Shown here one piece after another: positions 18,047-27,498 of a DNA stretch of 64,000 bases (positions within the stretch are counted from its first letter, which is position 1; each line of letters begins with the position of its first letter). The stretch spans positions 1-64,000 of IMG/VR virus record IMGVR_UViG_3300031951_000035; one strand, given 5' to 3'. Below the pieces are notes generated by a model. It saw nothing but the letters and a program-made list of their open reading frames with translations, was not told the DNA's origin and made no database searches. Made by a program: the position numbers and the translations under genes. The stretch is from a virus.

Positions 18047-18552
18047 TAACCATTCCTTCTATTTAGGCATCTATCACAAATATAATTTTCTTTGGCAAAC
18101 ATGGGATGAACTTCGTTTGTCTTCCCACACTCTCTACATGTTACCTGTTTTTGAGAAAATTTTGGCCTATTTCTACTAGTAGGCTTAATGTTATCATTGA
18201 TTTTATCAAATCCATCTTCTTTGTCAACCTCTGGTAAAATATCGACCATTTGCTCAAATCTATTAATTTTTTCTTCTTGTTTTGCAGTTGCTTTTTTTCT
18301 ACCAGTCTTACTTGTTTTATTTGACTTAGTTGTGGTTGTATTATTTTCTAGCTTATTGACACGTTCAAGTAGTTCTTTGAACTGTGAATCAACTATTTTG
18401 TCATCACTTGGGACTTCTATCTTTCGTCCAGTAATCAACGCATAAGCATTAGCAATCGCATTCCAGTCTTTATTTTCGATAGCATGTTCAATATTATCTA
18501 CAACTATTAATAGTTCGTCATTTAATTCTTTTATATTCTCAAGTATATTCAT
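18046..18552 (-). CDS. Protein with C-terminal zinc ribbon, next to DnaB
   Basis: The 168 residues have a helical N-terminus, a Lys/Thr-rich linker (KSNKTSKTGRKKATAK) and a C-terminal four-Cys ribbon C-x2-C...C-x2-C (CRECG...CDRC). The stop overlaps the dnaB start. A helicase loader or transcription accessory protein is possible from position, but no family is recognised. Confidence 0.6.
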   Translation of the reverse strand: MNILENIKELNDELLIVVDNIEHAIENKDWNAIANAYALITGRKIEVPSDDKIVDSQFKELLERVNKLENNTTTTKSNKTSKTGRKKATAKQEEKINRFEQMVDILPEVDKEDGFDKINDNIKPTSRNRPKFSQKQVTCRECGKTNEVHPMFAKENYICDRCLNRRNG

Positions 18553-19040
18553 TTAAAACTCCTAGACTTTCCAAGGTCTTGAAAAAGTGTTACTCTTTTC
18601 TTGATATCTTTAGTTGTTTCAGATAGCATTCCAAGACTAGCATACATTCTAAGTCTGCACTTTTCTACCTTTTGTGCAAAAGAATTTTCAGCAATGATTG
18701 ACTTTTTCTTTATATCTGCCGGTAAATACTTATCGTATCTATCCCAATATTTTGCGTATAGAAAGTTAAGTGCCTCAACACACCAAGTATATTGACTATT
18801 GATTAGATCATGTTTCTTTTGTAGTCTACCAGCATAGTTCATTAGTGTTATTGCGTTGGCAAAACACTCGTCGCTAGAAAGACCAATAATATCTTCATTA
18901 GATAGAGAAAGTATTGGCTCATATTCATTAGAGTCTTTATATTCTATGATATTATTATCTTTACAGAAATTTTCTACCCATTCTGTAAATCTATCCAAAA
19001 CTTCTACTGATTCATCGTCATCTGTATTAAATTCTTCCAT
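18549..19040 (-). CDS. Hypothetical protein, 163 aa
   Basis: A predominantly helical acidic protein (NTDDDESVEVLDRFTEWVE at the start; a long Arg/Lys-rich helical C-terminus). It is co-transcribed with the recombination genes upstream and overlaps the zinc-ribbon gene by 4 bases. No family recognised. Confidence 0.6.
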   Translation of the reverse strand: MEEFNTDDDESVEVLDRFTEWVENFCKDNNIIEYKDSNEYEPILSLSNEDIIGLSSDECFANAITLMNYAGRLQKKHDLINSQYTWCVEALNFLYAKYWDRYDKYLPADIKKKSIIAENSFAQKVEKCRLRMYASLGMLSETTKDIKKRVTLFQDLGKSRSFK

Positions 19041-19432
19041 TCTGATTCCTTATTATAAGGTAATGATACAATTTTAATATTGTTTAAATTACACCACTCA
19101 ATTTTGTCTGCGTCTCTTTTTTTAGACTTTAAGAAATCCATTTTATCACTATGGAAGAAAGAGCAAAATTCATAATGTTGTTTTCCATGCACTTCTATAA
19201 TAAGCATCAACTCTGGAATAAAAAAGTCAGCGTATAATAATGAAGACCTTCCCAGCTTTTTAGATCCGGGAAGGGTTACTTCTTCATATACAGATGATTT
19301 AGGAAATAACTCTTTTATTAAGAATCTAGCTTTATTATGAAATGAGGATTTATTATCTTGATATCTTCTTTTTTGGTTTTTGGTAAAATTGAATAGATGT
19401 TCTTTATTATCAAAGCCAACTACTCTAATCAT
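19004..19432 (-). CDS. Small PD-(D/E)XK/Vsr-like endonuclease
   Basis: The 142 residues carry LLYADFFIPELMLIIEVHGKQHYE, giving an Asp, a Glu and the E-V-x-G-x-x-H ending of DUF559/Vsr-like nucleases, then KKRDADKIEWCNLNNIKIVSL. The start overlaps the RecA-like stop by 4 bases, suggesting joint use. It may resolve or trim recombination intermediates; a homing origin is the alternative. Confidence 0.68.
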   Translation of the reverse strand: MIRVVGFDNKEHLFNFTKNQKRRYQDNKSSFHNKARFLIKELFPKSSVYEEVTLPGSKKLGRSSLLYADFFIPELMLIIEVHGKQHYEFCSFFHSDKMDFLKSKKRDADKIEWCNLNNIKIVSLPYNKESEWKNLIQMTMNQ

Positions 19433-20463
19433 TCTGATATCATATCCTTAACTTGTTTTTTGATTAATTCAAAAATATCTTTACGTTCTACCAAAAATTC
19501 ATAAACCTTAGATTGTCCTTGGAATTTTGGAGATTCTTTGAACTCTTCCAAAGTCGATAAAAGGGGGATGCTGTACCAAGAACCGGCCTTTTCTATAATT
19601 CCAAAAGATTCTGCTAATTCAATAACTTCTTTTTCTTTATCAATACCTTTATTGAACTTGATATAGCTAATGCATTCAGTTCCAGAAGCACCCATTGCCG
19701 AGCAACTAATTTTCCAATGAACTAATTGTCCAATTTTCTTTCCATTTTCTTCCCAGGGTTCTATCTTGGCAATATCTAATCTGGTATCGGCCGCATATTG
19801 TACCTGACCACCACAATCCGGAATCTTTATTTTACCGTATCCAGATGTGTTAGTAATATAGTGGGTGATTATTAGAAGTATAATTTTATTCTTGACAATA
19901 GTTTGAGCATTCTTTTTGATCCAGTGTGAAAGTAATTTTGGTAAACTAGCACGGATTGTAGCAGAACTACTTTCTTCAAGTTCTGACCTTGGAACTAATG
20001 AAGAACAAGAATCTATCACGCAAACAGCACCAGCATTTTCTGGACGCTTTAAGAGACTTTCTGCAATATCAAGAAAATCTTCCGCAGATAGTGCCTCTCC
20101 GTCCTCTGGGCTATGTACAATCTGTATTTTTTCCAGATCTAGACCTTGTGTTCCAACTAGATTATAAGCTTTTAGACGGCTTTCTCCGTCAATATAAATT
20201 ACCGGCCGGCCTTCATCTTGTGCGTTTTTACATACCTGTAAACAGGTTGTACTCTTGCCAGTTTTTGGATCTCCAGAAATAATAGTCCAACTTCCCTCAA
20301 GAAGTCCACCATTCAATGCTAAATCTAATGCGGGACTTACAGTAATAGATTTTAGAGTTTTTTTTGCGGTTATTAATTCAGAACCTCTAGATACAACTTT
20401 CCCGAATGCTTTTTGTATAGCTTTATCATTACTTAAATCAAGTTTCTTCTTTTCTTTAGACAT
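19429..20463 (-). CDS. recA: RecA/UvsX-like recombinase
   Basis: The core starts SPALDLALNGGLLEGSWTIISG, with Walker A GDPKTGKST (about 60-68). Walker B is in AVCVIDSCSSLV, and IILLIITHYITNTSGYGK marks the L1-type region, followed by GGQVQYAADTRLDI. The 344 residues are a normal size for a phage RecA. It forms filaments on single-stranded DNA for strand exchange and replication-linked repair. Confidence 0.9.
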   Translation of the reverse strand: MSKEKKKLDLSNDKAIQKAFGKVVSRGSELITAKKTLKSITVSPALDLALNGGLLEGSWTIISGDPKTGKSTTCLQVCKNAQDEGRPVIYIDGESRLKAYNLVGTQGLDLEKIQIVHSPEDGEALSAEDFLDIAESLLKRPENAGAVCVIDSCSSLVPRSELEESSSATIRASLPKLLSHWIKKNAQTIVKNKIILLIITHYITNTSGYGKIKIPDCGGQVQYAADTRLDIAKIEPWEENGKKIGQLVHWKISCSAMGASGTECISYIKFNKGIDKEKEVIELAESFGIIEKAGSWYSIPLLSTLEEFKESPKFQGQSKVYEFLVERKDIFELIKKQVKDMISE

Positions 20464-20467
20464 AAAT

Positions 20468-20965
20468 TTATAAATCCTTCAATATATTTTTTTTACCAGA
20501 ACGAAACGGCTTTGATATCTTTTCTGGTTCATTATAGCTTTCAATCAGTTCTTTATCAACGCGAGCGTTCTCAAACTTTTGAATGATAGGCTCAAGCTTT
20601 TTATCCTGTAGTTTAAAGATAAACTTAGCCTCATCAGATTTCAATGCCTTAATAATAGAGTCGGCATTAAACCTTTTTAACAATTTTGCAGCAGCAATGA
20701 CTTGGCCTTTATAGGCACCATGCAATTTATTTCCAGTAATCCAGAATCTTTCTGGACATTTGCCGCTGTTAAAGAACTCATTCCTTTTATCAAAAATAGT
20801 TTCAGCAAGGAAATTAGACGCAGTGATGTATCCTTCTTTGTACTTAGACTTGAAAGGAGTTTTATCACTGCGTTCTTTTGGTTTGTTCTGTTTTCTACTT
20901 GTTGCCTCTGATTCTGTGGATGTGTTCAGAGAGCGGTCTGGTGGCTGTTTTTTTTGTCGCTTCAC
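20468..20965 (-). CDS. Hypothetical basic protein, 165 aa
   Basis: The N-terminal 40 residues are charged and probably disordered (KRQKKQPPDRSLNTS...). The remainder is Lys-rich and helical with aromatic positions (FWITGNKLHGAYKG). It follows a helix-turn-helix-like gene with a 71-base overlap and precedes recA by 4 bases. A DNA-binding accessory role is possible but not shown. Confidence 0.6.
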   Translation of the reverse strand: MKRQKKQPPDRSLNTSTESEATSRKQNKPKERSDKTPFKSKYKEGYITASNFLAETIFDKRNEFFNSGKCPERFWITGNKLHGAYKGQVIAAAKLLKRFNADSIIKALKSDEAKFIFKLQDKKLEPIIQKFENARVDKELIESYNEPEKISKPFRSGKKNILKDL

Positions 20966-21209
20966 CTCGTTCCGATGCCTCCTTACTCATAATAGCATAG
21001 CCTCTTTTACTGTTGACCATCATCAACTTATCTATTGTATCTGGTCGCTTCACTTTGTCAAGACACTCTTTGTAGTAAGCTTCGGCATATTCTGGACTAC
21101 ACTTTAGGTCTTCGCAAATAGATTCAAGAGTCATTTTATGACAGTTATGTTCTATATAAAATTTTTCTACTATGCATAAATCATGTGTTTGCTTTTTTGC
21201 TTTAGCCAT
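20895..21209 (-). CDS. Small HTH-like protein
   Basis: The 104 residues contain MTLESICEDLKCSPEYAEAYYKECL, which reads as a helix-turn-helix, followed by a basic C-terminal tail (TRPLSEHIHRIRGNK). It could bind DNA. Phage small proteins of this form occur beside replication genes. No defined family. Confidence 0.55.
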   Translation of the reverse strand: MAKAKKQTHDLCIVEKFYIEHNCHKMTLESICEDLKCSPEYAEAYYKECLDKVKRPDTIDKLMMVNSKRGYAIMSKEASERGEATKKTATRPLSEHIHRIRGNK

Positions 21210-21213
21210 TCTA

Positions 21214-21429
21214 TCACTCCTCTAATATAGCTTTAATTTTCTTTATCTTAGTTTTAATATCATTTAGACAATCTATATAAGAATTATGTTTCTTCTTATA
21301 TTCAATCACAAAATTTTCTTGTTCTAAAAACTTTAACTCATCTTGATTTAGTGATCTTAAGAAGATATTAGTGTCATGATATTCTCCAATATTAGGACTA
21401 ATTAATATCACAGAATCAATATTTTCCAT
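21214..21429 (-). CDS. Hypothetical protein, 71 aa
   Basis: A small charged protein with a C-terminal Lys-rich helix (DIKTKIKKIKAILEE). It overlaps the zinc-ribbon gene upstream by 14 bases. No family recognised. Confidence 0.5.
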   Translation of the reverse strand: MENIDSVILISPNIGEYHDTNIFLRSLNQDELKFLEQENFVIEYKKKHNSYIDCLNDIKTKIKKIKAILEE

Positions 21430-21763
21430 CTTCTATGTATCTCCTTTTTTGTTCCTCATTCATAGAATTAATTTTAGATCTAATTTCTTTTTTAGCTTCT
21501 TTAAGTGCTTCCTTCTTGCTGTCTTTATCTTTTAGAGATAATTCCTGCACTTTAGTTTTGCCCATTTTCTTAGAATTCTTTTCAGCTAATTGTCCGACAG
21601 TTGTAGGTTCTCCTTTTACAAAAACATATGGAATATGAATAACTCTATATAGAGTATCTTTTTCACAATTACTACATCTAACCAGTGAATCTGACTTGAT
21701 AGACTGATACACATCAGTCATTTCGTATTCACAGTTACTACATTTATAGTCATAATTTGGCAT
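21416..21763 (-). CDS. FmdB-type zinc-ribbon protein
   Basis: The N-terminus MPNYDYKCSNCEYE followed by VRCSNCEKDTLYRVIHIP is the FmdB zinc ribbon (four Cys in two CxxC). The C-terminal 55 residues are a highly charged coiled-coil-like helix. FmdB domains are common in phage genomes, with role unproven. It overlaps the phoH stop by one base. Confidence 0.7.
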   Translation of the reverse strand: MPNYDYKCSNCEYEMTDVYQSIKSDSLVRCSNCEKDTLYRVIHIPYVFVKGEPTTVGQLAEKNSKKMGKTKVQELSLKDKDSKKEALKEAKKEIRSKINSMNEEQKRRYIEDGKY

Positions 21764-22458
21764 TATTCCTCCAGTGCGTCCAATACTCTGCCGAGTATTC
21801 CATTTCTCTGTATGTCATCTTTTGTCAGTCTACATATTCCAATACCTTCAATAGATGACAGTTTTGACAGAATAGTGCTAAGGCCGGTCATTTTTTTAAT
21901 ATCATGCTGTTTAATATCGCCGTTAACAATAACTTTTGAGTTTTTGCCCATTCTTGTTATAAACATTTTGATCTGTTCTAAAGTACAGTTTTGTGCCTCG
22001 TCTAGAATCATAAGAGAATTATGAAATGTGGCACCACGCATTAATTCTAATGGTTCATATCTAATACGTTCTTCATTAAAATATTTTCCATAATATATAG
22101 GACCAAAAAAGTCTTTTATATTTTCTTCTAATGGTTTAAAATATGGTGCTATCTTTTCTTTAAGTTCTCCCGGAACAGCACCAATGTCTTTTCCGGCAGC
22201 AACTAGAGGCCTAGTAGCGATTATCTGATTATAATTTCCAGAGTGTAAAAATTGTGCAAATAATCCAGCAGAAATATAAGATTTACCACACCCCGCTGGA
22301 CCAACGCATATAGTGATATCATTATTTAATATTGAATCTATATAGTTTTGATGATTTGCTGTTTTAGCCTCAACGGTTTTTATTACACTTCTTTTATCTT
22401 GCTCTGCCTGCTTTTTGGTCTTGACCACTCTCTGATTTTTAGGTCTGCTTTTTCTCAT
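21763..22458 (-). CDS. phoH: PhoH-like ATPase
   Basis: Walker A GPAGCGKS (about 54-61) is followed by YISAGLFAQFL, the RPLVAAGKDIGAVPGELKEKI motif characteristic of PhoH, LMILDEAQN as Walker B and KVIVNGDIKQHD. The 231 residues cover the whole ATPase domain. PhoH is frequent in phages and was first known as a phosphate-starvation gene; the phage role is not settled. Confidence 0.9.
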   Translation of the reverse strand: MRKSRPKNQRVVKTKKQAEQDKRSVIKTVEAKTANHQNYIDSILNNDITICVGPAGCGKSYISAGLFAQFLHSGNYNQIIATRPLVAAGKDIGAVPGELKEKIAPYFKPLEENIKDFFGPIYYGKYFNEERIRYEPLELMRGATFHNSLMILDEAQNCTLEQIKMFITRMGKNSKVIVNGDIKQHDIKKMTGLSTILSKLSSIEGIGICRLTKDDIQRNGILGRVLDALEE

Positions 22459-22519
22459 GGTGTCTTCTTTATTAGAGTTGTGTTAATTTATTGAACACTA
22501 GATTATCTATCGTTTTCTT

Positions 22520-22834
22520 TTATAGAGAGTCCGACATTTGGCTCTTGATAAAGGATATCATGTCTAAAAGATTGATTTGTTCTACTCTGTTGTTATCAGA
22601 AGCTTGTAACATAGGCTGTCCTTCTTTGTCTACAAAAATACAAATGCCGTGAGCAAGTTTATTAAACTTATTATGATGAACAGAAAAACCTGCGTATTGA
22701 CTGCTCTCATTTGGATTCACTTCTAGTCCTAGACTAACTTCTGAATTTCCAACCCATACTCCCTTGCCTTTTTTGTCTTTAGTCTCGTAGGTCGCTAGCA
22801 CCTTGCTTAGTGCTGATTTTACTAATTTTGACAT
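22520..22834 (-). CDS. Hypothetical protein, 104 aa
   Basis: A soluble protein with a Gly/Lys-rich beginning (KDKKGKGVWVGNSEVSL) and a beta-strand-rich middle. A candidate ribosome binding site, AAGGAGATATATAATATG, precedes the start on the minus strand. It stands before the conserved phage protein at 22860-23801 and after phoH. Confidence 0.6.
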   Translation of the reverse strand: MSKLVKSALSKVLATYETKDKKGKGVWVGNSEVSLGLEVNPNESSQYAGFSVHHNKFNKLAHGICIFVDKEGQPMLQASDNNRVEQINLLDMISFIKSQMSDSL

Positions 22835-22859
22835 TATTATATATCTCCTTTTTGTTTAA

Positions 22860-23801
22860 TTATGCTAGATCAGACACATCTGTTTTAGACCAAAACTTAC
22901 AACTCCAATATCTAGCTTTCCATTTTGGTCCTGGGCTAGTATCGCATTGGTGTCTAGCACGGAACCTTTTTCTGCTTTCTGGATCATCTCTTTTTATAGA
23001 CATGTTTGGATCACCAAAGTTTACTTTTACAACATTACCCTTATCATTCTTAACATATACTGAGAACTTTTTTGGACCCTTTGGCGTTCTAAAGGGTTTA
23101 TTTAGTTGAACTTTTTTGCCTTTGTTTTCAGCAGCGTACAATGTTGGCATTGCTTCTGTTTCTGGACCTTCCATTTCAGAAGGTTCTTCTACTTCGTCTT
23201 CATCCTCTTCTTCTGAATATTCATCTGTTTTACTAGCATAGAATACAGAGTCAAATATTGCTTCGATATAATGTTCTGCTTTTGAAATTTTATCTTTAGC
23301 CCATTCTTCAAATTCAACGGGAACTGATTCTAAAAGTTTAACAAGCATCATTAATTGTTGATGCATCTTATTAATTTGATTAACCTGCATTGAATTATCT
23401 TCATCAGATTGTGCCTTTTTCCAAGATGTTGGGTCTGGCCTGTCTTTATCTCCGGGCTTTGCGGGCTTATAATTTTTACCTTCTCTCTTCTTCTTCTTAC
23501 GGATGTTTTCCCAAAGTCCAGGCTTTTCATCTTCTCCGATAATATAAACTTCTGGCTGTTCATCAAAATCAAGATATTCCGAATCACTAGGAATATAATC
23601 TATAATGGATTCAGTTGACCCAAAAGTTTGTTCATAATAGGTATCTTCTACTTGTTGTAGCTGTGACCCTTTTGCTGAACTCTGGCATACAGCATATCTT
23701 TGTGCATTATCTGGATAATCCTTGTTCATTGTAGAATCGCCCATACATCTAGATAAAAAATCTGCCCTGTCTTCATCTTTTCTTCTTTTTGGAATTGGCA
23801 T
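22860..23801 (-). CDS. Conserved phage protein of unknown function, with C-terminal RxRHxCD motif domain
   Basis: The 313 residues have a conserved start (MPIPKRRKDEDRADFLSRCM, then YPDNAQRYAVC) of a kind found near phage head and portal genes. A disordered acidic middle (EEEDEDEVEEPSEMEG) follows, and a C-terminal domain (about 240-310) with KRFRARHQCDTSPGPKWKA and YWSCKFW. I have seen the ending in other phage proteins but know no function. Structural or scaffold-type roles would suit the composition. Confidence 0.6.
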   Translation of the reverse strand: MPIPKRRKDEDRADFLSRCMGDSTMNKDYPDNAQRYAVCQSSAKGSQLQQVEDTYYEQTFGSTESIIDYIPSDSEYLDFDEQPEVYIIGEDEKPGLWENIRKKKKREGKNYKPAKPGDKDRPDPTSWKKAQSDEDNSMQVNQINKMHQQLMMLVKLLESVPVEFEEWAKDKISKAEHYIEAIFDSVFYASKTDEYSEEEDEDEVEEPSEMEGPETEAMPTLYAAENKGKKVQLNKPFRTPKGPKKFSVYVKNDKGNVVKVNFGDPNMSIKRDDPESRKRFRARHQCDTSPGPKWKARYWSCKFWSKTDVSDLA

Positions 23802-23809
23802 AGTTTACC

Positions 23810-24112
23810 TCATAGATCTTTTTCTTTAACGAATACGCCATCAATCATTTTGCCTTTACGATCTTTAATATCATTGTAAGCTTGCTCTAGGCATTCTTCC
23901 AGCGTAATCTTATTTCTTGCGGTTAAATTTAACATAACAACTAACATATCGCCTATATCATCACGAATATCTCGGCCCTTACAAACACTATCTGATAATT
24001 CTCCAAGTTCTTGTAGCAGTTTTAGAGTTTGATCTTTATCACTACTTCCATCAATTAGATTTCTATCATGGTGCCATGTAACTACTTTATCAATCAAATC
24101 ATTCAAATTCAT
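23810..24112 (-). CDS. mazG: MazG-like nucleotide pyrophosphohydrolase
   Basis: The 100 residues show the MazG signature: LLQELGELSDSVCKGRD with paired acidic positions and DDIGDMLVVMLNLT. It would hydrolyse (d)NTPs or related alarmones to the monophosphate. It follows nrdB with a 4-base overlap, so it belongs to the nucleotide-metabolism operon. Confidence 0.85.
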   Translation of the reverse strand: MNLNDLIDKVVTWHHDRNLIDGSSDKDQTLKLLQELGELSDSVCKGRDIRDDIGDMLVVMLNLTARNKITLEECLEQAYNDIKDRKGKMIDGVFVKEKDL

Positions 24113-25182
24113 AGTGTCATATCTCCAAAGTCAATATCGCTCAAATCGTTTTTACTTGCACCAATTTTATATGAAGTTATTTCATGTTCTTGTGGTGCTA
24201 CTTGTACGCTTTCGCTATTCATCCAGGGCTCTGTCCATCCAGCGATAGGATTCTTTCCAACGCTTTCATATGGAAGGCCAATGTTCTTACGCCTTGACAT
24301 ACAGAGCCAATCAATATACTGATGTAATACATTTTCATTCAGTCCAATGATAGAGCCGTCTTTAAATAGATAAGATGCCCATTCTTTTTCTTCCTGTGCG
24401 GCACTTTCAAACATTTTGATAGCTAGTTCTTCGCACTGCTTGGCTGTTTGGACAAAACCCTCAGACTCTTCCCTTTGTAGAATTTTGATTATTTCCTGAG
24501 TATTCTTAAGATGTAGAGCCTCGTCACGCTTTATCAACTTTATTATATCTGCGTTGCCAGCCATCTTCTTATTTTCTGCAAAAGCAAAAGAGCAAACAAA
24601 ACTTACATAAAATCTTACTGCTTCAAGTATATTAATACTTACCAATGTCATATAGATTTGTTTTTTTAGATCGGCAGTTTTAGTGCTACCTGAATCCATG
24701 CCCATTAAATTGTTATAGTCTTCAATTGCTCTCTTCGCTCTTTTAATGATTTCAATATCATCATAGATACCGCCAAATACTTCTGAACTATCAGAATATA
24801 CATTTTGTATAATATAACTATAACTTTGTGAATGAATTTTTTCAAAAAATTGCCATGTCATTAGACATGCTTCTAGTTCAGTATTTGTAACATATTCTAG
24901 TAAAGTGGGAACTCCTCGACAGATAACACTATCAAGCATTGTTTGATACTTAAGATTAGATGTGAATATAAACTTCTCGTTTTTACTTAGAGTCTGAAAA
25001 TCAGATCTATCTTTCTTAAGTTCTATTTCCTCTGGACGCCAGAAGTTCATCATCTGCTTACTATCAAGTTCTTTAAATATTGGATATTTAACTATATCAT
25101 ACCTCTGCACACCAAGATCTTTACCAAGGAATAGAGGCTGAGTCATTGGATCAACGTTCTTTGTATTAAAGATTGTTTTCAT
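24109..25182 (-). CDS. nrdB: Ribonucleotide reductase beta subunit, class I
   Basis: The protein has the ferritin-like fold of R2: motifs TNTELEACLMTWQFFEKIHS and RAKRAIEDY, and later KRDEALHLKNTQEII carrying iron ligands (Glu and His). It houses the radical cofactor for NrdA. The start at 25182 forms an ATGA overlap with the nrdA stop and has GGGAG upstream. An ATG nine bases earlier is less likely. Confidence 0.92.
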   Translation of the reverse strand: MKTIFNTKNVDPMTQPLFLGKDLGVQRYDIVKYPIFKELDSKQMMNFWRPEEIELKKDRSDFQTLSKNEKFIFTSNLKYQTMLDSVICRGVPTLLEYVTNTELEACLMTWQFFEKIHSQSYSYIIQNVYSDSSEVFGGIYDDIEIIKRAKRAIEDYNNLMGMDSGSTKTADLKKQIYMTLVSINILEAVRFYVSFVCSFAFAENKKMAGNADIIKLIKRDEALHLKNTQEIIKILQREESEGFVQTAKQCEELAIKMFESAAQEEKEWASYLFKDGSIIGLNENVLHQYIDWLCMSRRKNIGLPYESVGKNPIAGWTEPWMNSESVQVAPQEHEITSYKIGASKNDLSDIDFGDMTL

Positions 25183-27407
25183 ATTGCACAACTCCCACTT
25201 TCACAATTTGTTTCTTTTTCTGTTTCGCCGTCACCATCTGGAGAATTAGCATAGTAGAAATTCTTGATCCCATACTTATAACCATAGATTTGATCTTTTA
25301 TCAAAACACTCAATGGAATATTTCCATCTGGATAATGTGCATAATTATAATAAAGATTAACACTTATACTCATGTCTACAAACTTCTGGATAATAGCAGC
25401 TATATTTAATATAGACTTATTATCTTTTAGGTTCCATGCAATTGTATAGTAATTTTTACGGGTATAGAAGTTTGGAACCAACTGCTTTAGCACACCATTC
25501 TTCGCCTTTTTATATGACAATAGATTTCTTACAGGCTCTATACCATTGGTGCTATTCTGTATGACAGAACTGCTCTCACATGGCATTATAGCCGATAAAG
25601 TTGAGTGTCGCAATCCAAATCTTGCAACCCTATCCCGTAATGATTCCCAATCCATTTTGTACACTGGCTTGATAATTTCATCTACAGACTTCTTATACCA
25701 ATCAATCGGTAATAATCCTTTAGCGTATTTTGTATCATTAAACTTTGGACATTTACCTTTTTCCTGTGCAAGTTCACAACTAGCATTAATTAAATGCCAT
25801 TGAATTTTTTCCATAAGTTCATGTATAACCTGTAATGTCTCTGGATTATCATAGAATAACTTATTCTTAGCAAGAAATCCGGCGAGATTTGTTATTCCTA
25901 TCCCAAGAGAGCGACGGTTCTTTGTAAAGTTTTCACCAGCTAATACTGGATAGTCTTGATAATCTATTACTGAGTCTAGAGTTCTTACGGCGATTCGGCA
26001 AGCCCTCTCAATATCGGAATCATCAGATAATTCAAGTACATTTAGTGCGGCTAGAATACAAATTCCAATTTCACCATTTGGATCGTCAATAGATTGAATT
26101 GGCTTAGTTGGGTGTACTATTTCCTGGCAGAGATTTGACATATAACAAGGAATTGACCAAGATCCATGTTCATTAGCATTGTCAATATTCATTGTATAAA
26201 TACGTCCAGTTTCTAGTCTTTCTCTAGAAAATATTTCTGCTAACTTACGAGATGAAATTTTCTTCTTAAATTTAATATGTCTTGAATTTTCATATTTTAG
26301 ATATAAAGTTTCGAACTTTTCATTATTACCAAACGCCTCATATAATCCAACGGCTTCATGCGGACTGAATAGAGTAATGTCTTCATTCTTAATCAATCTA
26401 TCATAAAATAGCTTGCAGAATTGTATGGAATAATCCAGCTTTCTAACTCTATTATCGTCTGTTCCAGCATTATTTTTGAGAACTAGAATATCTTCAATTT
26501 CATAATGCCAAAATGGAACATGAACCGTAGCAGAACCGCCACGTAGTCCGTTTTGGCTAGTAGACTTTACTGCTGATTCGAAGTTCTTTAAATAGGGAAT
26601 AAGTCCAGTATGGATTACTTCACCGCCGCGAATTGGAGAATTGATAGGACGCATTCTTCCAATATTTAATCCAATACCGGCACGACGGGCAGTATATTTG
26701 CCTACGGCATGAAGGCTGGAGAATATAGCGTCTAGATTATCGTCAACGTCAACTAGGACGCAACTAGCAAACTGGCGGATATTAGTTCTTACGCCGGCCA
26801 TAATAGGTGTTGGCAAATTGACTTGGAATGTAGAATAGCAATCGTAGGCTTCCTTTACTTCCTCTATGGTATTAAATAGACACATAGCAATACACATATA
26901 TGCAAACTGAGGAGTCTCATATATTTTGCTAGTAGTTCTATTCTTTACTAGATATTTATCAATTAATTGCTGTAGACCAGAGTATGTAAATAGATTATCT
27001 CTATCGTGATTTATAAGTTTTTCAATAGTTCTAACGTCATCATTTGACCATTTTTGTAAAATAATCTGATCGTATACTCCGTTATCAACATTTAGTTGTA
27101 AGAAATGAAGAAAGTCCATTGGCTTATCACCATATCCCCAAACCGTCTTTCTTAGGTGCATATTTAGTAGTCTAGCAGCTACATATTGATAATTTGGAGA
27201 CGATGTAGATATCAGGTCATTGGCGGATTTAATCAATATCTGATGGATTTCCTCACTAGTAATGCCATCGTATAATGCAAGATTTGCATTCATTTCAATA
27301 TCAGAAAATGATACGCCAGATATATCATTAGTAGCCCATTCTAGAACCTTATGGATTTTCTCAACAGAAAACTCTTCTTTCTCCCCATTCCTTTTTTGCA
27401 CTTTCAT
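25179..27407 (-). CDS. nrdA: Ribonucleotide reductase alpha subunit, class I
   Basis: The ATP-cone begins the protein (KRNGEKEEFSVEKIHKVLEWA). The catalytic core has ASCVLVDVDDN and the active-site SNLCQEIVHP (Asn, Cys, Glu), then SAIMPCESSSVIQNSTNGIEP. The C-terminus ends CESGSCAI, the Cys pair reduced by thioredoxin or glutaredoxin. The 742 residues are a typical length. It makes deoxyribonucleoside diphosphates with NrdB and the upstream leader is attenuator-like. Confidence 0.94.
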   Translation of the reverse strand: MKVQKRNGEKEEFSVEKIHKVLEWATNDISGVSFSDIEMNANLALYDGITSEEIHQILIKSANDLISTSSPNYQYVAARLLNMHLRKTVWGYGDKPMDFLHFLQLNVDNGVYDQIILQKWSNDDVRTIEKLINHDRDNLFTYSGLQQLIDKYLVKNRTTSKIYETPQFAYMCIAMCLFNTIEEVKEAYDCYSTFQVNLPTPIMAGVRTNIRQFASCVLVDVDDNLDAIFSSLHAVGKYTARRAGIGLNIGRMRPINSPIRGGEVIHTGLIPYLKNFESAVKSTSQNGLRGGSATVHVPFWHYEIEDILVLKNNAGTDDNRVRKLDYSIQFCKLFYDRLIKNEDITLFSPHEAVGLYEAFGNNEKFETLYLKYENSRHIKFKKKISSRKLAEIFSRERLETGRIYTMNIDNANEHGSWSIPCYMSNLCQEIVHPTKPIQSIDDPNGEIGICILAALNVLELSDDSDIERACRIAVRTLDSVIDYQDYPVLAGENFTKNRRSLGIGITNLAGFLAKNKLFYDNPETLQVIHELMEKIQWHLINASCELAQEKGKCPKFNDTKYAKGLLPIDWYKKSVDEIIKPVYKMDWESLRDRVARFGLRHSTLSAIMPCESSSVIQNSTNGIEPVRNLLSYKKAKNGVLKQLVPNFYTRKNYYTIAWNLKDNKSILNIAAIIQKFVDMSISVNLYYNYAHYPDGNIPLSVLIKDQIYGYKYGIKNFYYANSPDGDGETEKETNCESGSCAI

Positions 27408-27434
27408 AATCGGTCCTTATTCGGTAATAAAAAA

Positions 27435-27485
27435 ACCCGTCCTTTATGCACGTTTCCTCACATGGAAGGAAGAGGTGCGACGGGT
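27435..27485 (-). promoter_or_regulatory. Attenuator-like structured leader of nrdAB
   Basis: On the minus strand the outer stem ACCCGTC (27479-27485) pairs with GACGGGT (27435-27441), seven perfect pairs. An inner GCAC/GTGC helix and a further TTCC/GGAA pairing lie inside. Seven T residues and ATT follow, as in an intrinsic terminator. It begins only a few bases after the promoter start and ends about 30 bases before the nrdA ATG. It therefore lies in the nrdAB leader and could regulate read-through, or it could terminate the upstream operon. Confidence 0.6.
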
Positions 27486-27498
27486 ATGTTGGTTCACT